Of a DNA stretch of 64,000 nt, positions 35,105 through 42,775 are shown piece by piece. Location of the stretch: positions 372,001 through 436,000 of the forward strand of contig DATKHY010000007.1 in NCBI GenBank assembly GCA_035544215.1. The letters run 5' to 3'. Positions within the stretch are counted from its first letter, which is position 1. Every line of letters begins with the position of its first letter. The position numbers and the translations under genes were made by a program. The stretch comes from Candidatus Binatia bacterium. Lineage in GTDB: Bacteria; Vulcanimicrobiota; Vulcanimicrobiia; Vulcanimicrobiales; Vulcanimicrobiaceae. Under the pieces are notes generated by a model. The model was not told where the DNA came from. It saw only the letters and a list, made by a program, of their open reading frames with translations, and made no database searches.

Positions 35105-35356
35105 CGCACCACTATGGCTTTCGCCACCGCGCTCTCGCGTTTGTGGTCCGGACTGTGCCTTGACCGTATGAGCTTGCGCTCACGTAGGCCGCGCCCGTCC
35201 AGTCTCTACACCTTCTCCACTACGGAGCTTGGCTCGGCGTCGTCACGTCGCCCTTCGCCCTGAGCTTGTCGAAGGGTCAGGACGACAGAGAGTTCGCCGA
35301 ATTTGAGCGCATCCCGCGGGTGGTTTCCCGATCCCGCGGCTCAACCGTTTCCCGTC
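35105..35356 (-). ncRNA. Self-splicing group I intron in tRNA-Leu(UAA)
   Basis: The 252-nt intron ends in G, as group I introns do. P1 can form between exon CTT plus intron GAC and GTTGAG, giving the U-G pair at the 5' splice site. P2 is CCGCGGG/CCCGCGG. P3 pairs GCGCTC with GGGCGC. The P4-P6 core reads CTCAAATTCGGCGAAC and GACGCCGAGCCAAGC. P7 is GACTG/CAGTC, with AAGGTGTAGAGACTGGACGG resembling the cyanobacterial tRNA-Leu intron core. No homing-endonuclease frame is present. Subclass (probably IC3) is inferred from the similarity. Confidence 0.92.
35239..35286. repeat. Palindromic dispersed repeat, member 2, inside the intron
   Basis: GTCGTC at 35239 pairs with GACGAC at 35281, and CCCTTCGCCCTGAGCTTGTC is the family core. 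It occupies the loop between the P5/P6 strands, a region that tolerates size variation, so splicing need not be harmed. Related elements are at 17317, 49438 and 49875. Confidence 0.65.
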
Positions 35357-35402
35357 AAGTCTGCTGTGTCTGCCTATTCCACCACCATCCCAAGCAGGTC
35401 GG

Positions 35403-35645
35403 CTACTGCTGGTAGTGTTCAACGACCTCTTCCTTGCGCATCTCTGCAACGCCGGGGTCTTGCCCGGCGTCGCGCCGGGCGCGGCGTTGGCGTAATAGGT
35501 CCCAGTACTGGTCGAGCCTGACAGTGATCTCGTCGAGGCGCTTGAGATCCTCAGACGTGAGCTTGCCGTTCTCGCCGTGCTCGAGCAGCCGGTGCTCTTC
35601 GGCAACGAGCTCCTCGATGTGCTCGCGTATCTGCGTGTCGTTCAT
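35403..35645 (-). CDS. DUF2630 protein
   Basis: The 80-residue helical protein (MNDTQIREHIEELVAEEHRL ... LDQYWDLLRQRRARRDAG) matches DUF2630 in length and in the VRLDQYWDLLRQRRA segment. The function of the family is unknown. Its ATG overlaps the stop of the Ppx/GppA gene (TAATG), so the two are coupled. Its 3' end lies 12 nt from the tRNA-Leu 5' end. Confidence 0.82.
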   Translation of the reverse strand: MNDTQIREHIEELVAEEHRLLEHGENGKLTSEDLKRLDEITVRLDQYWDLLRQRRARRDAGQDPGVAEMRKEEVVEHYQQ

Positions 35646-36613
35646 TAGTTCATCCCCTTCGCGACTCTCGAACCTTCAGGGCCACGTTGGGGTTGCCGCG
35701 TCGCGTCCCACTGCTGTAGCAAGAAGCCGAGCAGCAAATCGGAGGTCGTCGCGAGCGCCTCGTCGCGCCCCAGCGTCTCGAGGGCGGCATCCAGCACGAC
35801 GATCCCCGCCGGCAGAATGTCGGCACGCTGTGGTTTCATGCCCACCACCTTCTTGCGCTCATCGAGGCTGATGTTGCACAAACGCTCAATCGTGCGTTGC
35901 AGATCCGCGCGCGTCAGCCGGTACGATCCGATCGGCGCCGCTCGTCCGCGCACGATCGCAGCCGCCGTCGTCGCGCTGCCGCCGACGAGCGCCACGCGCT
36001 CCGCGGGCGCGCACTCCGCGAGCGGTCGGAGGGCCTCGCGCGCAAGGTCTGCTGCACGGGACAGCTCCCCGGCCGGTACCGGGCCTTCACGCCCCGCGAG
36101 CTTAGGCACGGAGTCCGTCAGGCGTACGGCCCCGACCTCGCATGAGATCACCCTCTCGGGGGTAACCGAATCGCCAACCGCGTACTCGGTGCTGCCGCCT
36201 CCGACGTCGATAACGCCGACGCGATCGCCGCGCCGGCCATCGAACGCCGTCAGCGCGCCGCGATACGAGGCCTCCGCTTCCTCTTCCCCGGTCAGGACGC
36301 GCAGCGGAACGCCGAGCACATCGCGCACTCGCTCCATGAACTCTTCACCATTGTCTGCTCGGCGCAGCGCGCTCGTCGCGGTCGCGAACATGCGGACGTA
36401 ATGCCCGCGCATCGCTCGCGCGAGCTGCGCGACGGCATCGATCGTGCGCTGCATCGGCTCGTCGCCGAGCCGGCCCCGCTCGCCCATTCCCTCGCCGATG
36501 CGCGTTCCGATCGAACGGGCGAACTCAACGCGAGGCTTATCGAGCTCGACGTCCGCCAGCAGCGCGCGGGTCGAGTTCGTGCCAATCGATACGATCGCGT
36601 AGCGCCTGCTCAG
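35645..36613 (-). CDS. Ppx/GppA-family phosphatase, probably with a CTG start
   Basis: The ASKHA-fold protein has RRYAIVSIGTNSTRALLAD at the extreme N-terminus and the second phosphate loop VIDVGGGSTEY near residue 135. Members hydrolyse polyphosphate or pppGpp. The first ATG (36487) would delete the essential first loop. In the correct frame the only upstream option after the TAA is CTG at 36613, eight nucleotides after AGAGG. With it the length is 322 residues, normal for the family. It follows the S1-like gene by 12 nt. Confidence 0.85.
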   Translation of the reverse strand: MSRRYAIVSIGTNSTRALLADVELDKPRVEFARSIGTRIGEGMGERGRLGDEPMQRTIDAVAQLARAMRGHYVRMFATATSALRRADNGEEFMERVRDVLGVPLRVLTGEEEAEASYRGALTAFDGRRGDRVGVIDVGGGSTEYAVGDSVTPERVISCEVGAVRLTDSVPKLAGREGPVPAGELSRAADLAREALRPLAECAPAERVALVGGSATTAAAIVRGRAAPIGSYRLTRADLQRTIERLCNISLDERKKVVGMKPQRADILPAGIVVLDAALETLGRDEALATTSDLLLGFLLQQWDATRQPQRGPEGSRVAKGMN

Positions 36614-36625
36614 AACCGCGTCCTC

Positions 36626-36976
36626 TTACTGCTTCGCTTCAAACAGCGCGGCCCGGCGCTTCTTGCGCAAGAAATGCCGTTCCGCCGCGGGAAGCCCCTC
36701 GGCCGGCTCCCACTCCTCAGTGCTCTTGAGGTACGCCACGATCTGCTCGTCGAGCTCGTCATCGCGAATCTGCGGCACGAGCGAGACCGCGCAGCGCCGC
36801 CCCTCGCGCCGCACCTCGAACGCGAGCCGCTTGCGGCGCGCGAGCGAGCGTTGATACTGGTCGCGGTGCGACTCCACATCTGCCGCGCTGGCCGTGGCCA
36901 GATCGCCGTCGTCGAGCCGGACCGTCGCGCCGTAGGCGTTCAGGTTGATCACGATTCCGCCCAGCGTGTCGTTCAC
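36626..36976 (-). CDS. Small S1-like RNA-binding domain protein
   Basis: The 116-residue product begins MNDTLGGIVINLNAYGATVR, which resembles the first strands of an S1/OB domain, and ends with a charged helix (FLRKKRRAALFEAKQ). It starts at GTG overlapping the ftsB-like stop (GTGA). RNA or ribosome association is inferred from the S1-like strand only. Confidence 0.6.
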   Translation of the reverse strand: MNDTLGGIVINLNAYGATVRLDDGDLATASAADVESHRDQYQRSLARRKRLAFEVRREGRRCAVSLVPQIRDDELDEQIVAYLKSTEEWEPAEGLPAAERHFLRKKRRAALFEAKQ

Positions 36977-37335
36977 GGATTCGAGGAGGTCGCCGCAGGC
37001 TGCGGCGACACGAAGATGAGGGCCTCGTTCGGACGCACGAGGCGTAGGCGATCGTGGATTTCGGGAATCGCCCCCTGGGGATCGTGCAGCCGCCGCACCT
37101 CGCCCTGCTGCTCGTCGCGGCGCTTCTGCAGCGCGGCGATGTCCGCGCGTATCGACGAGAGCTCGCGCGCGGCGACCACGTTTTCGCCGATCGCGCGCGC
37201 AAACTGAACGGCAACCAATCCTACGATGAGGAGTGCAATCCCGGCGGCCGCCATTCGGCCGGCGAGGCGAAGCACCGGGCGCACGCGCGGCCTCAGTGCG
37301 GTTTTCCTACGGGTTTTAGACCCTCTGCCTGCCAT
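36973..37335 (-). CDS. FtsB/DivIC-type septum formation protein
   Basis: The 120-residue bitopic protein has a basic cytoplasmic tail, one membrane helix (AAAGIALLIVGLVAVQFA) and a periplasmic coiled coil (ELSSIRADIAALQKRRDEQQ) ending RLVRPNEALIF. This is the FtsB/DivIC pattern of the divisome FtsQLB complex. The start overlaps the accA 3' end by 43 nt, and its stop overlaps the next gene. Confidence 0.8.
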   Translation of the reverse strand: MAGRGSKTRRKTALRPRVRPVLRLAGRMAAAGIALLIVGLVAVQFARAIGENVVAARELSSIRADIAALQKRRDEQQGEVRRLHDPQGAIPEIHDRLRLVRPNEALIFVSPQPAATSSNP

Positions 37336-38279
37336 TCTCCCAACAGCCGGTACTTTCGATAACGCTCCTCTAGAAGTCTTTCCACTGAGAGCGCCGCTAA
37401 ACGCGCGAGCGCCGCGTCGACGGCCTGCAACGTACGCGTCACGACTTCGGCGGCATCCCGGTGGGCGCCGCCCAGCGGCTCGGGTACGATCTCGTCGACG
37501 ATGCCGAAGCGGCGCAAGTCATCGGCGGTCAACTTCAACCGCGCCGCCGCTTCTTCCGCTTTGCCCGCATCCGACCAGAGGATCGCGGCGCAACCTTCCG
37601 GCGACGCGACCGAATAGGTGCTATACTCCAGCATCATCACGTGATCGGCGATCGCGAGCGCTAGCGCGCCACCCGAGCCGCCCTCGCCAACGATGGTGGC
37701 TACGATCGGCACGCGCGCCGTCGAGAAGACTTGCAGGCACGTAGCGATCGCCTCGGACTGCGCGTGTTCCTCGGAGCTGATGCCGGGATCCGCGCCCTTC
37801 GTGTCGACGAACGTGACGATCGGCAGCCCGAGCCGCCCGGCGAGACGCGCCAGCCGGCTCGCTTTACGATAGCCTTCCGGCGACGGCATCCCGAAGTTAC
37901 GGCGCAAATTCTCCTTAGTGTCGCGGCCGCGCTGCTGGCCGATCACGACGACCGGACGGGAGTGCAACAAGGCAAATCCGCCCACGATCGAGGGGTCGTC
38001 ACGAAAGTGGCGATCCCCATGCAGCTCGTCGAAGCGATCGAAGCGTGAGATGTAATCGAGCGACGTCGGGCGCGCCGGATGGCGCGCCATGTGGACCTTC
38101 TCCCACGGCGAGAGCGTTCCGAAAAGCTCCTGGAGGATCTCGCGATACTTCTGTTCGAGCGCGGCGACCTCGGTCGACATGTCGAGCGGCTGCGCCGCAG
38201 AAGCTTGCCGCAGCTCCGCGATCCGCCGCTCCAGCTCGGCCATGCCCTTTTCGCGCTCGACGATGATGTTGTTGCTCAT
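37293..38279 (-). CDS. accA: Acetyl-CoA carboxylase carboxyltransferase, alpha subunit
   Basis: The 328-residue subunit has PWEKVHMARHPARPTSLDYI, GHDRHF replaced by GDRHFRDDPSIVGGFA, GQQRGRDTKENLRRNFGMPS and EGGSGGALALAIAD, all standard AccA segments. With AccD it transfers CO2 from carboxybiotin to acetyl-CoA for fatty acid synthesis. ATG overlaps the accD stop (ATGA). The biotin carboxylase and carrier genes are not in the window. Confidence 0.94.
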   Translation of the reverse strand: MSNNIIVEREKGMAELERRIAELRQASAAQPLDMSTEVAALEQKYREILQELFGTLSPWEKVHMARHPARPTSLDYISRFDRFDELHGDRHFRDDPSIVGGFALLHSRPVVVIGQQRGRDTKENLRRNFGMPSPEGYRKASRLARLAGRLGLPIVTFVDTKGADPGISSEEHAQSEAIATCLQVFSTARVPIVATIVGEGGSGGALALAIADHVMMLEYSTYSVASPEGCAAILWSDAGKAEEAAARLKLTADDLRRFGIVDEIVPEPLGGAHRDAAEVVTRTLQAVDAALARLAALSVERLLEERYRKYRLLGEWQAEGLKPVGKPH

Positions 38280-39124
38280 CGCGCCTTCGCGTATTCGAGA
38301 AGCCGCACCAGAGTCTCTTTGAGATTCCGCCGATCGACGACCATGTCGATCGCGCCTTTCTCGAGCAGGAATTCGGCGGTTTGGAATTGGTCGGGGAGAC
38401 GCTGGCGAATCGTCTGCTCGATCACGCGCCGCCCGGCGAAGCCGATCATCGCCTTCGGTTCGGCGACGATGACGTCTGCCTGGAACGCGAAGGACGCCGA
38501 TACCCCGCCGGTTGTTGGATCGGTGAGCACCGTTACGAAGAAGTTACCCGCCTCCATGAAGCGCGCCACGGCAGCCGTCGTCTTTGCCAACTGTATGAGC
38601 GCCACCATCCCCTCTTCCATGCGGGCTCCGCCAGATGCCGCGAAGATGATGCACGGCACCTTCCTGCGCTCGGCCTCTTCGAGCAGGAGCGTGATGCGTT
38701 CGCCGGCCACGCGACCCATCGTGCCGCCGCGAAAGTGAAAGTCCATGACGCCGAGCGCGACCGGATGTTCGCCAACCGTCGCGAAGCCGCAGACGACGGA
38801 CTCGGACAGACCGCTGCGCTCGCGATCCGCGCTGAGCTTCGCGGGATAGGGCTTCCTGTCCGACCATCCGAGCGGATCGCTCGACACGACCTCCTCTCCG
38901 ATCTCGGTGAAGTCGCCGTCGGCGATCGATCGGATGCGATCGTGGGCACCCATGCGAAAGTGATAGCCGCAGCGCGTGCAGACGTCGAGGTTAGCCGCGA
39001 GCTCTCGGCGGTACAGCACCTCGCCGCACTTGGGGCACTTGCTCCACAGCGCCGCGTCGTTGCGGTCTTCTTTCTCACGCCGACCTTCGGCGGATCCGGC
39101 GATGACGCGCCGCCACTCGCGCAT
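38276..39124 (-). CDS. accD: Acetyl-CoA carboxylase carboxyltransferase, beta subunit
   Basis: The 282-residue subunit carries the four-Cys zinc ribbon CPKCGEVLYRRELAAN ... VCTRCGYHF and then the crotonase-fold core (GFATVGEHPVALGVMDFHF, FAASGGARMEEGMVALIQ, TDPTTGGVSASFA). It pairs with AccA encoded immediately downstream. Its start overlaps the glycosyltransferase stop (TGATG). Confidence 0.94.
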   Translation of the reverse strand: MREWRRVIAGSAEGRREKEDRNDAALWSKCPKCGEVLYRRELAANLDVCTRCGYHFRMGAHDRIRSIADGDFTEIGEEVVSSDPLGWSDRKPYPAKLSADRERSGLSESVVCGFATVGEHPVALGVMDFHFRGGTMGRVAGERITLLLEEAERRKVPCIIFAASGGARMEEGMVALIQLAKTTAAVARFMEAGNFFVTVLTDPTTGGVSASFAFQADVIVAEPKAMIGFAGRRVIEQTIRQRLPDQFQTAEFLLEKGAIDMVVDRRNLKETLVRLLEYAKAR

Positions 39125-39846
39125 CAGGCCTTACGCTCCTTGACCGGCAGCAGCCAGGCCGTGTACAGCCGCCGGAGCTGCCTGAGGTAGTTGAAGATCT
39201 CGCGATTGTTGAGTTTGGACTCGCCCGCGACACGATCGGTGAAGACGTACGGCACTTCGATCGCCTTCCTGTACTTCGCCTTGGCGATCACCTCCAGACC
39301 GATCTTGAAGCCGATCGGGTCGAGCGTCACGCCCTCGAGCGCGTCGCGCCGCACGAGAAAGTATCCGCTCGTCACATCCTTTACGCGGGTGAGAGGACGC
39401 GCCAGCCAGCACGCGACCAGTGATGTCACGATGCGTCGTCTCGGCCAGTTTGCGATTCCGCCGCCCGGAACGTAGCGGCTTCCGACCGCGAGTCCATACT
39501 CGCCCGACTCCAACGCCTGCACCATCCGGGGCAGCGCGTTGATGTCGTGGCTGAAGTCCGCGTCCATCGCGCCGAGCGCGAGCGACTCGGGACGAGCGAT
39601 CTTCCAGCCTTCGATGACCGCGCTGGACAAGCCGAGCTTGCCGCTACGGTGCAGGCATCGTACCGGCAATTCGCCCGAAAGCTGCTCGACGACGTCACCG
39701 GTGCCGTCCGGCGAGTTGTCGTCCACAACGATGATCTCGCCGTCGAGCCCGTTCGCCGCGAAGGTCTCGGATAGCGCCCGCAGGAGCTTGCCGATATCGG
39801 CAGCCTCGTTGTAGGTCGGAATGACGATCGAAAAGGGTAAGGGCAT
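39124..39846 (-). CDS. GT2-family polyprenol (dolichol)-phosphate mannosyltransferase-like protein
   Basis: The 240-residue enzyme begins MPLPFSIVIPTYNEAADIG and has IIVVDDNSPDGTGDVVEQL, GAMDADFSHD (DxD nucleotide-sugar site) and SRYVPGGGIANWPRRR, as in DPM1-type enzymes that transfer mannose or another hexose to polyprenyl phosphate at the inner membrane. It lacks a C-terminal membrane domain. ATG 39846 is preferred over a TTG two codons upstream. Confidence 0.85.
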   Translation of the reverse strand: MPLPFSIVIPTYNEAADIGKLLRALSETFAANGLDGEIIVVDDNSPDGTGDVVEQLSGELPVRCLHRSGKLGLSSAVIEGWKIARPESLALGAMDADFSHDINALPRMVQALESGEYGLAVGSRYVPGGGIANWPRRRIVTSLVACWLARPLTRVKDVTSGYFLVRRDALEGVTLDPIGFKIGLEVIAKAKYRKAIEVPYVFTDRVAGESKLNNREIFNYLRQLRRLYTAWLLPVKERKA

Positions 39847-39861
39847 GCGCAATCGCTGTTT

Positions 39862-40599
39862 CTACGACGTTAAGGCGCCTATCACCGCCAACAGCACCAT
39901 CGCCGCGGTATCGGTGCGTAGGATGCGTGCGCCGAGCCACACCAATGTGGCCCCGCAGCGCTCGGCGAGCTCGGCTTCGGCATGGGTGAAGCCGCCCTCC
40001 GGCCCGATGACGACGAGCAGGCGCCCCGCGTTAGGTAACGCGGACCGCAGCCGCTCGCGCAGCGCTATGGGCTGCGCCGTCTCCCACGCGAAGAGCACCG
40101 CCGCATATTCTTCGAAGCGTTGCGCGAGCGTCCCGAAGTCGAGCGGCGCAACGATCGACGGGATGTTGCGTCGCCCGCACTGTTGCGCGGCGGCGCGCGC
40201 CAGCCGGCGCCAACGTGTGAGCTTCTCGGCCCCGACGGCGCGGCCGACACTGCGCTCGGAGTAAAACGGGAGAAACGCCGCGGCACCCAGCTCCGTGCAC
40301 TTCTCGATCACAAATTCCATACGCCGTCCCTTGGGCACTGCCTGCGCCACCTCGACGTCCAGCGCGAGTGCGCGTTCCACACCTTCGACGACGCGTTCGA
40401 CGAGGGTCGCGCGCACAGCGGGCTCTACGGCATCGATCGCCGCGACGAACGCCCCCGCCGTCGAGTCGATGATTTCGAGACGATCGCCGGCGCGCAGACG
40501 CAACACGTGTGCGATCTTGTGCGCGTCGCCGCCGGCGATCTCGACGCTGCCGCCAATCTCGCCACGACCCTCGACGAAGAATCGGCGGGCCGCGGTCAC
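39862..40599 (-). CDS. rsmE: 16S rRNA (uracil(1498)-N3)-methyltransferase
   Basis: The 245-residue SPOUT-fold enzyme has an N-terminal PUA-like domain (GGDAHKIAHVLRLRAGD) and the trefoil-knot motifs VIGPEGGFTHAEAELAE and LGARILRTDTAAM that bind SAM. It is immediately downstream of dnaJ (1-nt overlap), a common arrangement. The start is GTG. Confidence 0.93.
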   Translation of the reverse strand: MTAARRFFVEGRGEIGGSVEIAGGDAHKIAHVLRLRAGDRLEIIDSTAGAFVAAIDAVEPAVRATLVERVVEGVERALALDVEVAQAVPKGRRMEFVIEKCTELGAAAFLPFYSERSVGRAVGAEKLTRWRRLARAAAQQCGRRNIPSIVAPLDFGTLAQRFEEYAAVLFAWETAQPIALRERLRSALPNAGRLLVVIGPEGGFTHAEAELAERCGATLVWLGARILRTDTAAMVLLAVIGALTS

Positions 40600-41714
40600 T
40601 ACTCGGGGCGAAACGCGTCCTTCACGCGCTCGAAGAACGTGCGCTCTTCGACGGCGTCGCCGCCCGCGCGCGCGTACTCTTCTAAAAGATCTCGCTGCCG
40701 TTTGTTGAGCTTCGTCGGGACCGCGACGTGGATGGTCACGTGATGATCACCGCGCTGCGTGCCGCGTATGCTCGGCATGCCGTAGCCGCGCAGCCGCAGC
40801 CGGGTACCAGACTGCGTCCCCGGCGACAACGTGACTTCGACGTCGCCTCCGAGCGACGGCACGTCGATGGTCGTGCCGAGCGCCGCATGCGGAAAGCTCA
40901 CCGGCACGTCCACGAACGTGTCGCGCCCGTCGCGCCGGAAGAGCGGATGCGCGCCGATGCTCAGGTACGCGTACAGATCGCCCGGCGGTCCGCCGCGGCT
41001 TCCCGCCTCGCCGTTGCCGGCGATGCGGATGCGCGATCCGTCGTCGACTCCGGCCGGAATCTTGACGGTCAGGCGCGTCTCGATCGCGCGCCGGCCGCGC
41101 CCGCCGCACGCGTCGCACGGGTGCGGAATCACGTGCCCCTCCCCGTTGCAGCGCGAGCAAGCGGACTGCGTGACGATCTGCCCCAGCGGCGTGTGGCGCA
41201 CCGTCTGCGCCATCCCGCTTCCGCCGCAGCGCTCACACGCCACGACAACCGTTCCCCGACGCGCGCCGCTGCCCTCGCAGACGTCGCATTGCGCGAGACG
41301 ATCGAACACGATCTCGCGGCTCGTCCCGGCATATGCTTCTTCGAGTGGAATTTCGATGTCGTAGCGGAGGTCTGCTCCGCGCTCGGGCCCCGCGCGTCGC
41401 GCCGCCGCTCCGCGCATGTTGCCGAAGAACATGTCGAAGATATCGCCGAACGCGCCCGCGCCGAATCCGAAGCCGCCGGGACCGCTAGCGCCGTTGCCGA
41501 CGACCCCGAAGCGATCGTACTGTGCGCGCTTGTTCGGATCGGACAAGACTTCGTAGGCCTCGTTGATCTCCTTGAAGTGATGCTCGGCCTTCGACTTGTC
41601 GTGCGCGACGTCGGGATGGTGCTCCCGCGCCAGCTTGCGATAAGCTCGCTTGATCTCGTCCCCCGATGCGTCAGCGGCGACGCCGAGGATCTCGTAGTAA
41701 TTCGTGGTGGGCAC
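40599..41714 (-). CDS. dnaJ: Chaperone DnaJ
   Basis: The 371-residue co-chaperone has the J domain (KLAREHHPDVAHDKSKAEHH with the HPD motif), a Gly-rich linker (GNGASGPGGFGFGAGAFGD), four zinc-finger repeats (CDVCEGSG, CERCGGSG, CSRCNGEG, CDACGGRG) and the C-terminal substrate domain. It starts at GTG one nucleotide after hrcA. No dnaK or grpE is adjacent. Confidence 0.95.
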   Translation of the reverse strand: MPTTNYYEILGVAADASGDEIKRAYRKLAREHHPDVAHDKSKAEHHFKEINEAYEVLSDPNKRAQYDRFGVVGNGASGPGGFGFGAGAFGDIFDMFFGNMRGAAARRAGPERGADLRYDIEIPLEEAYAGTSREIVFDRLAQCDVCEGSGARRGTVVVACERCGGSGMAQTVRHTPLGQIVTQSACSRCNGEGHVIPHPCDACGGRGRRAIETRLTVKIPAGVDDGSRIRIAGNGEAGSRGGPPGDLYAYLSIGAHPLFRRDGRDTFVDVPVSFPHAALGTTIDVPSLGGDVEVTLSPGTQSGTRLRLRGYGMPSIRGTQRGDHHVTIHVAVPTKLNKRQRDLLEEYARAGGDAVEERTFFERVKDAFRPE

Positions 41715-41715
41715 G

Positions 41716-42771
41716 CTAGCTTTCCGGAATATGCTCCACGTCGGAGAGCCGCTGGCTCAAACTCTCCGCGGTGCCGGTGGCCAGCGCCAGCAGACGCCCG
41801 TACGGCATCCGACGCGGTCCCAGAATCGACAGCATGCCCAACGCGTGCTCGCCGAAGCGGTATGGCACCGTCACGACCGAGAGATCCGCCAGCTCTTCGC
41901 TGCCGAGCTCGTGACCGATCTTGACGCTTGCGGCATCCGAGTTCATGGCGTCCGCCACGATCTGATAGAGCGTCTTCTGCTCCTCGACGATTCGCAGGAT
42001 CGAACGAAGCTTGCGCAGGTCTTGAAATTCGGGCTGATCCAGGAGGTTCTGCGCGCCGGCCGCGGCAATGGTCGGCTGTTCGCTCGAGCGGGCCGTGACG
42101 ACTGCCGCGACGACCGCGCTGCGCAGATCGTCGGAGACGCCCGATTCTCGCGCGGCAAGCGCGATCTCCCCTTCGGTTGCGTCGCGCAGCGGATGGTTAG
42201 CGAGACGCGCGTTGAGCGCGTTCGAAAAACGCGTGAGATCGTCGGGCTGAGCTTCAGCCCGCAGCTCGAATAGGCTTTGCGCGGCGACGCCGAGCGACGT
42301 AACGACGACGGCCACGCCGGTGTGCGGCGACAGCCAGATCAGCTGGATGTGCTTGAAGCGCTGCGCCTCTTGCTGCGGCTTCGTCACGAAAGCCAGGTTG
42401 TTCGAGAGGCGCCCGAGCAGCCGCGTCGTGCTGTCGATGATCTCGTCCAGCTCGCGGGTCGCATCGCAGAGCTCGTCGTGAATCCGCCGGCGCTCGGTTT
42501 CGGTCAGCTCCTCGGGCTGCATCAGCTGGTCGACGTACGTCCTATAGCCCGCGTCGGAGGGGATGCGCCCGGCGGAGGTGTGCGGCTGCACGAGGTAACC
42601 GCCGGCCTCCAGCTCGGCCATCTCGTTGCGAACGGTCGCGGAACTCACGCCGAGGTTATATTTTTGCGTGAGCGAGTGCGAGCCGACCGGTTCGGCGGTG
42701 GCGATGTACTCGTAGACGACGGTGGCGAGGATGTAGGCTCTGCGCTTGCCCAGCCCGGTGCTATCTATCAC
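41716..42771 (-). CDS. hrcA: Heat-inducible transcription repressor HrcA
   Basis: About 351 residues. It starts MIDSTGLGKRRAYILATVV at GTG 42771 and has the winged helix (AEPVGSHSLTQKYNLGVSSA, then TVRNEMAELEAGGYLVQPHT, the HrcA signature) and the GAF-like core. HrcA binds CIRCE to repress chaperone genes. A perfect CIRCE ends 11 nt upstream of its start, so it autoregulates hrcA-dnaJ. The longer upstream frame only reads through the operator. Confidence 0.94.
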   Translation of the reverse strand: MIDSTGLGKRRAYILATVVYEYIATAEPVGSHSLTQKYNLGVSSATVRNEMAELEAGGYLVQPHTSAGRIPSDAGYRTYVDQLMQPEELTETERRRIHDELCDATRELDEIIDSTTRLLGRLSNNLAFVTKPQQEAQRFKHIQLIWLSPHTGVAVVVTSLGVAAQSLFELRAEAQPDDLTRFSNALNARLANHPLRDATEGEIALAARESGVSDDLRSAVVAAVVTARSSEQPTIAAAGAQNLLDQPEFQDLRKLRSILRIVEEQKTLYQIVADAMNSDAASVKIGHELGSEELADLSVVTVPYRFGEHALGMLSILGPRRMPYGRLLALATGTAESLSQRLSDVEHIPES

Positions 42772-42775
42772 CGCC

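Larger units (their letters stand above)
35056..35391 (-). tRNA. tRNA-Leu(UAA) interrupted by a group I intron
   Basis: The exons are 35391-35357 (5') and 35104-35056 (3'). Joined, they give a full class II tRNA: acceptor GGGATGG/CCATCCC perfectly paired, D-arm with AGGCAG, anticodon stem GCAGA/TCTGC around CTTAAAA (anticodon TAA), long variable arm GCCCGAAAGGGC, and T-arm CCGGG-TTCGACT-CCCGG. Discriminator A; CCA is not encoded. The intron lies between U34 and A35. The 3' end is the source of the four att-type copies to its left. Confidence 0.93.

Noticed and set aside
35056-35391. tmRNA or RNase P RNA reading of the structured region
   Set aside because: There is no tag reading frame and no RNase P core. 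The exons join to a complete tRNA-Leu and the inner part has group I pairings.
36401-37207. Long plus-strand frames opposite gppA, the S1-like gene and ftsB
   Set aside because: They are Arg-rich and lack ribosome sites. The opposite strand encodes recognisable, coupled genes.
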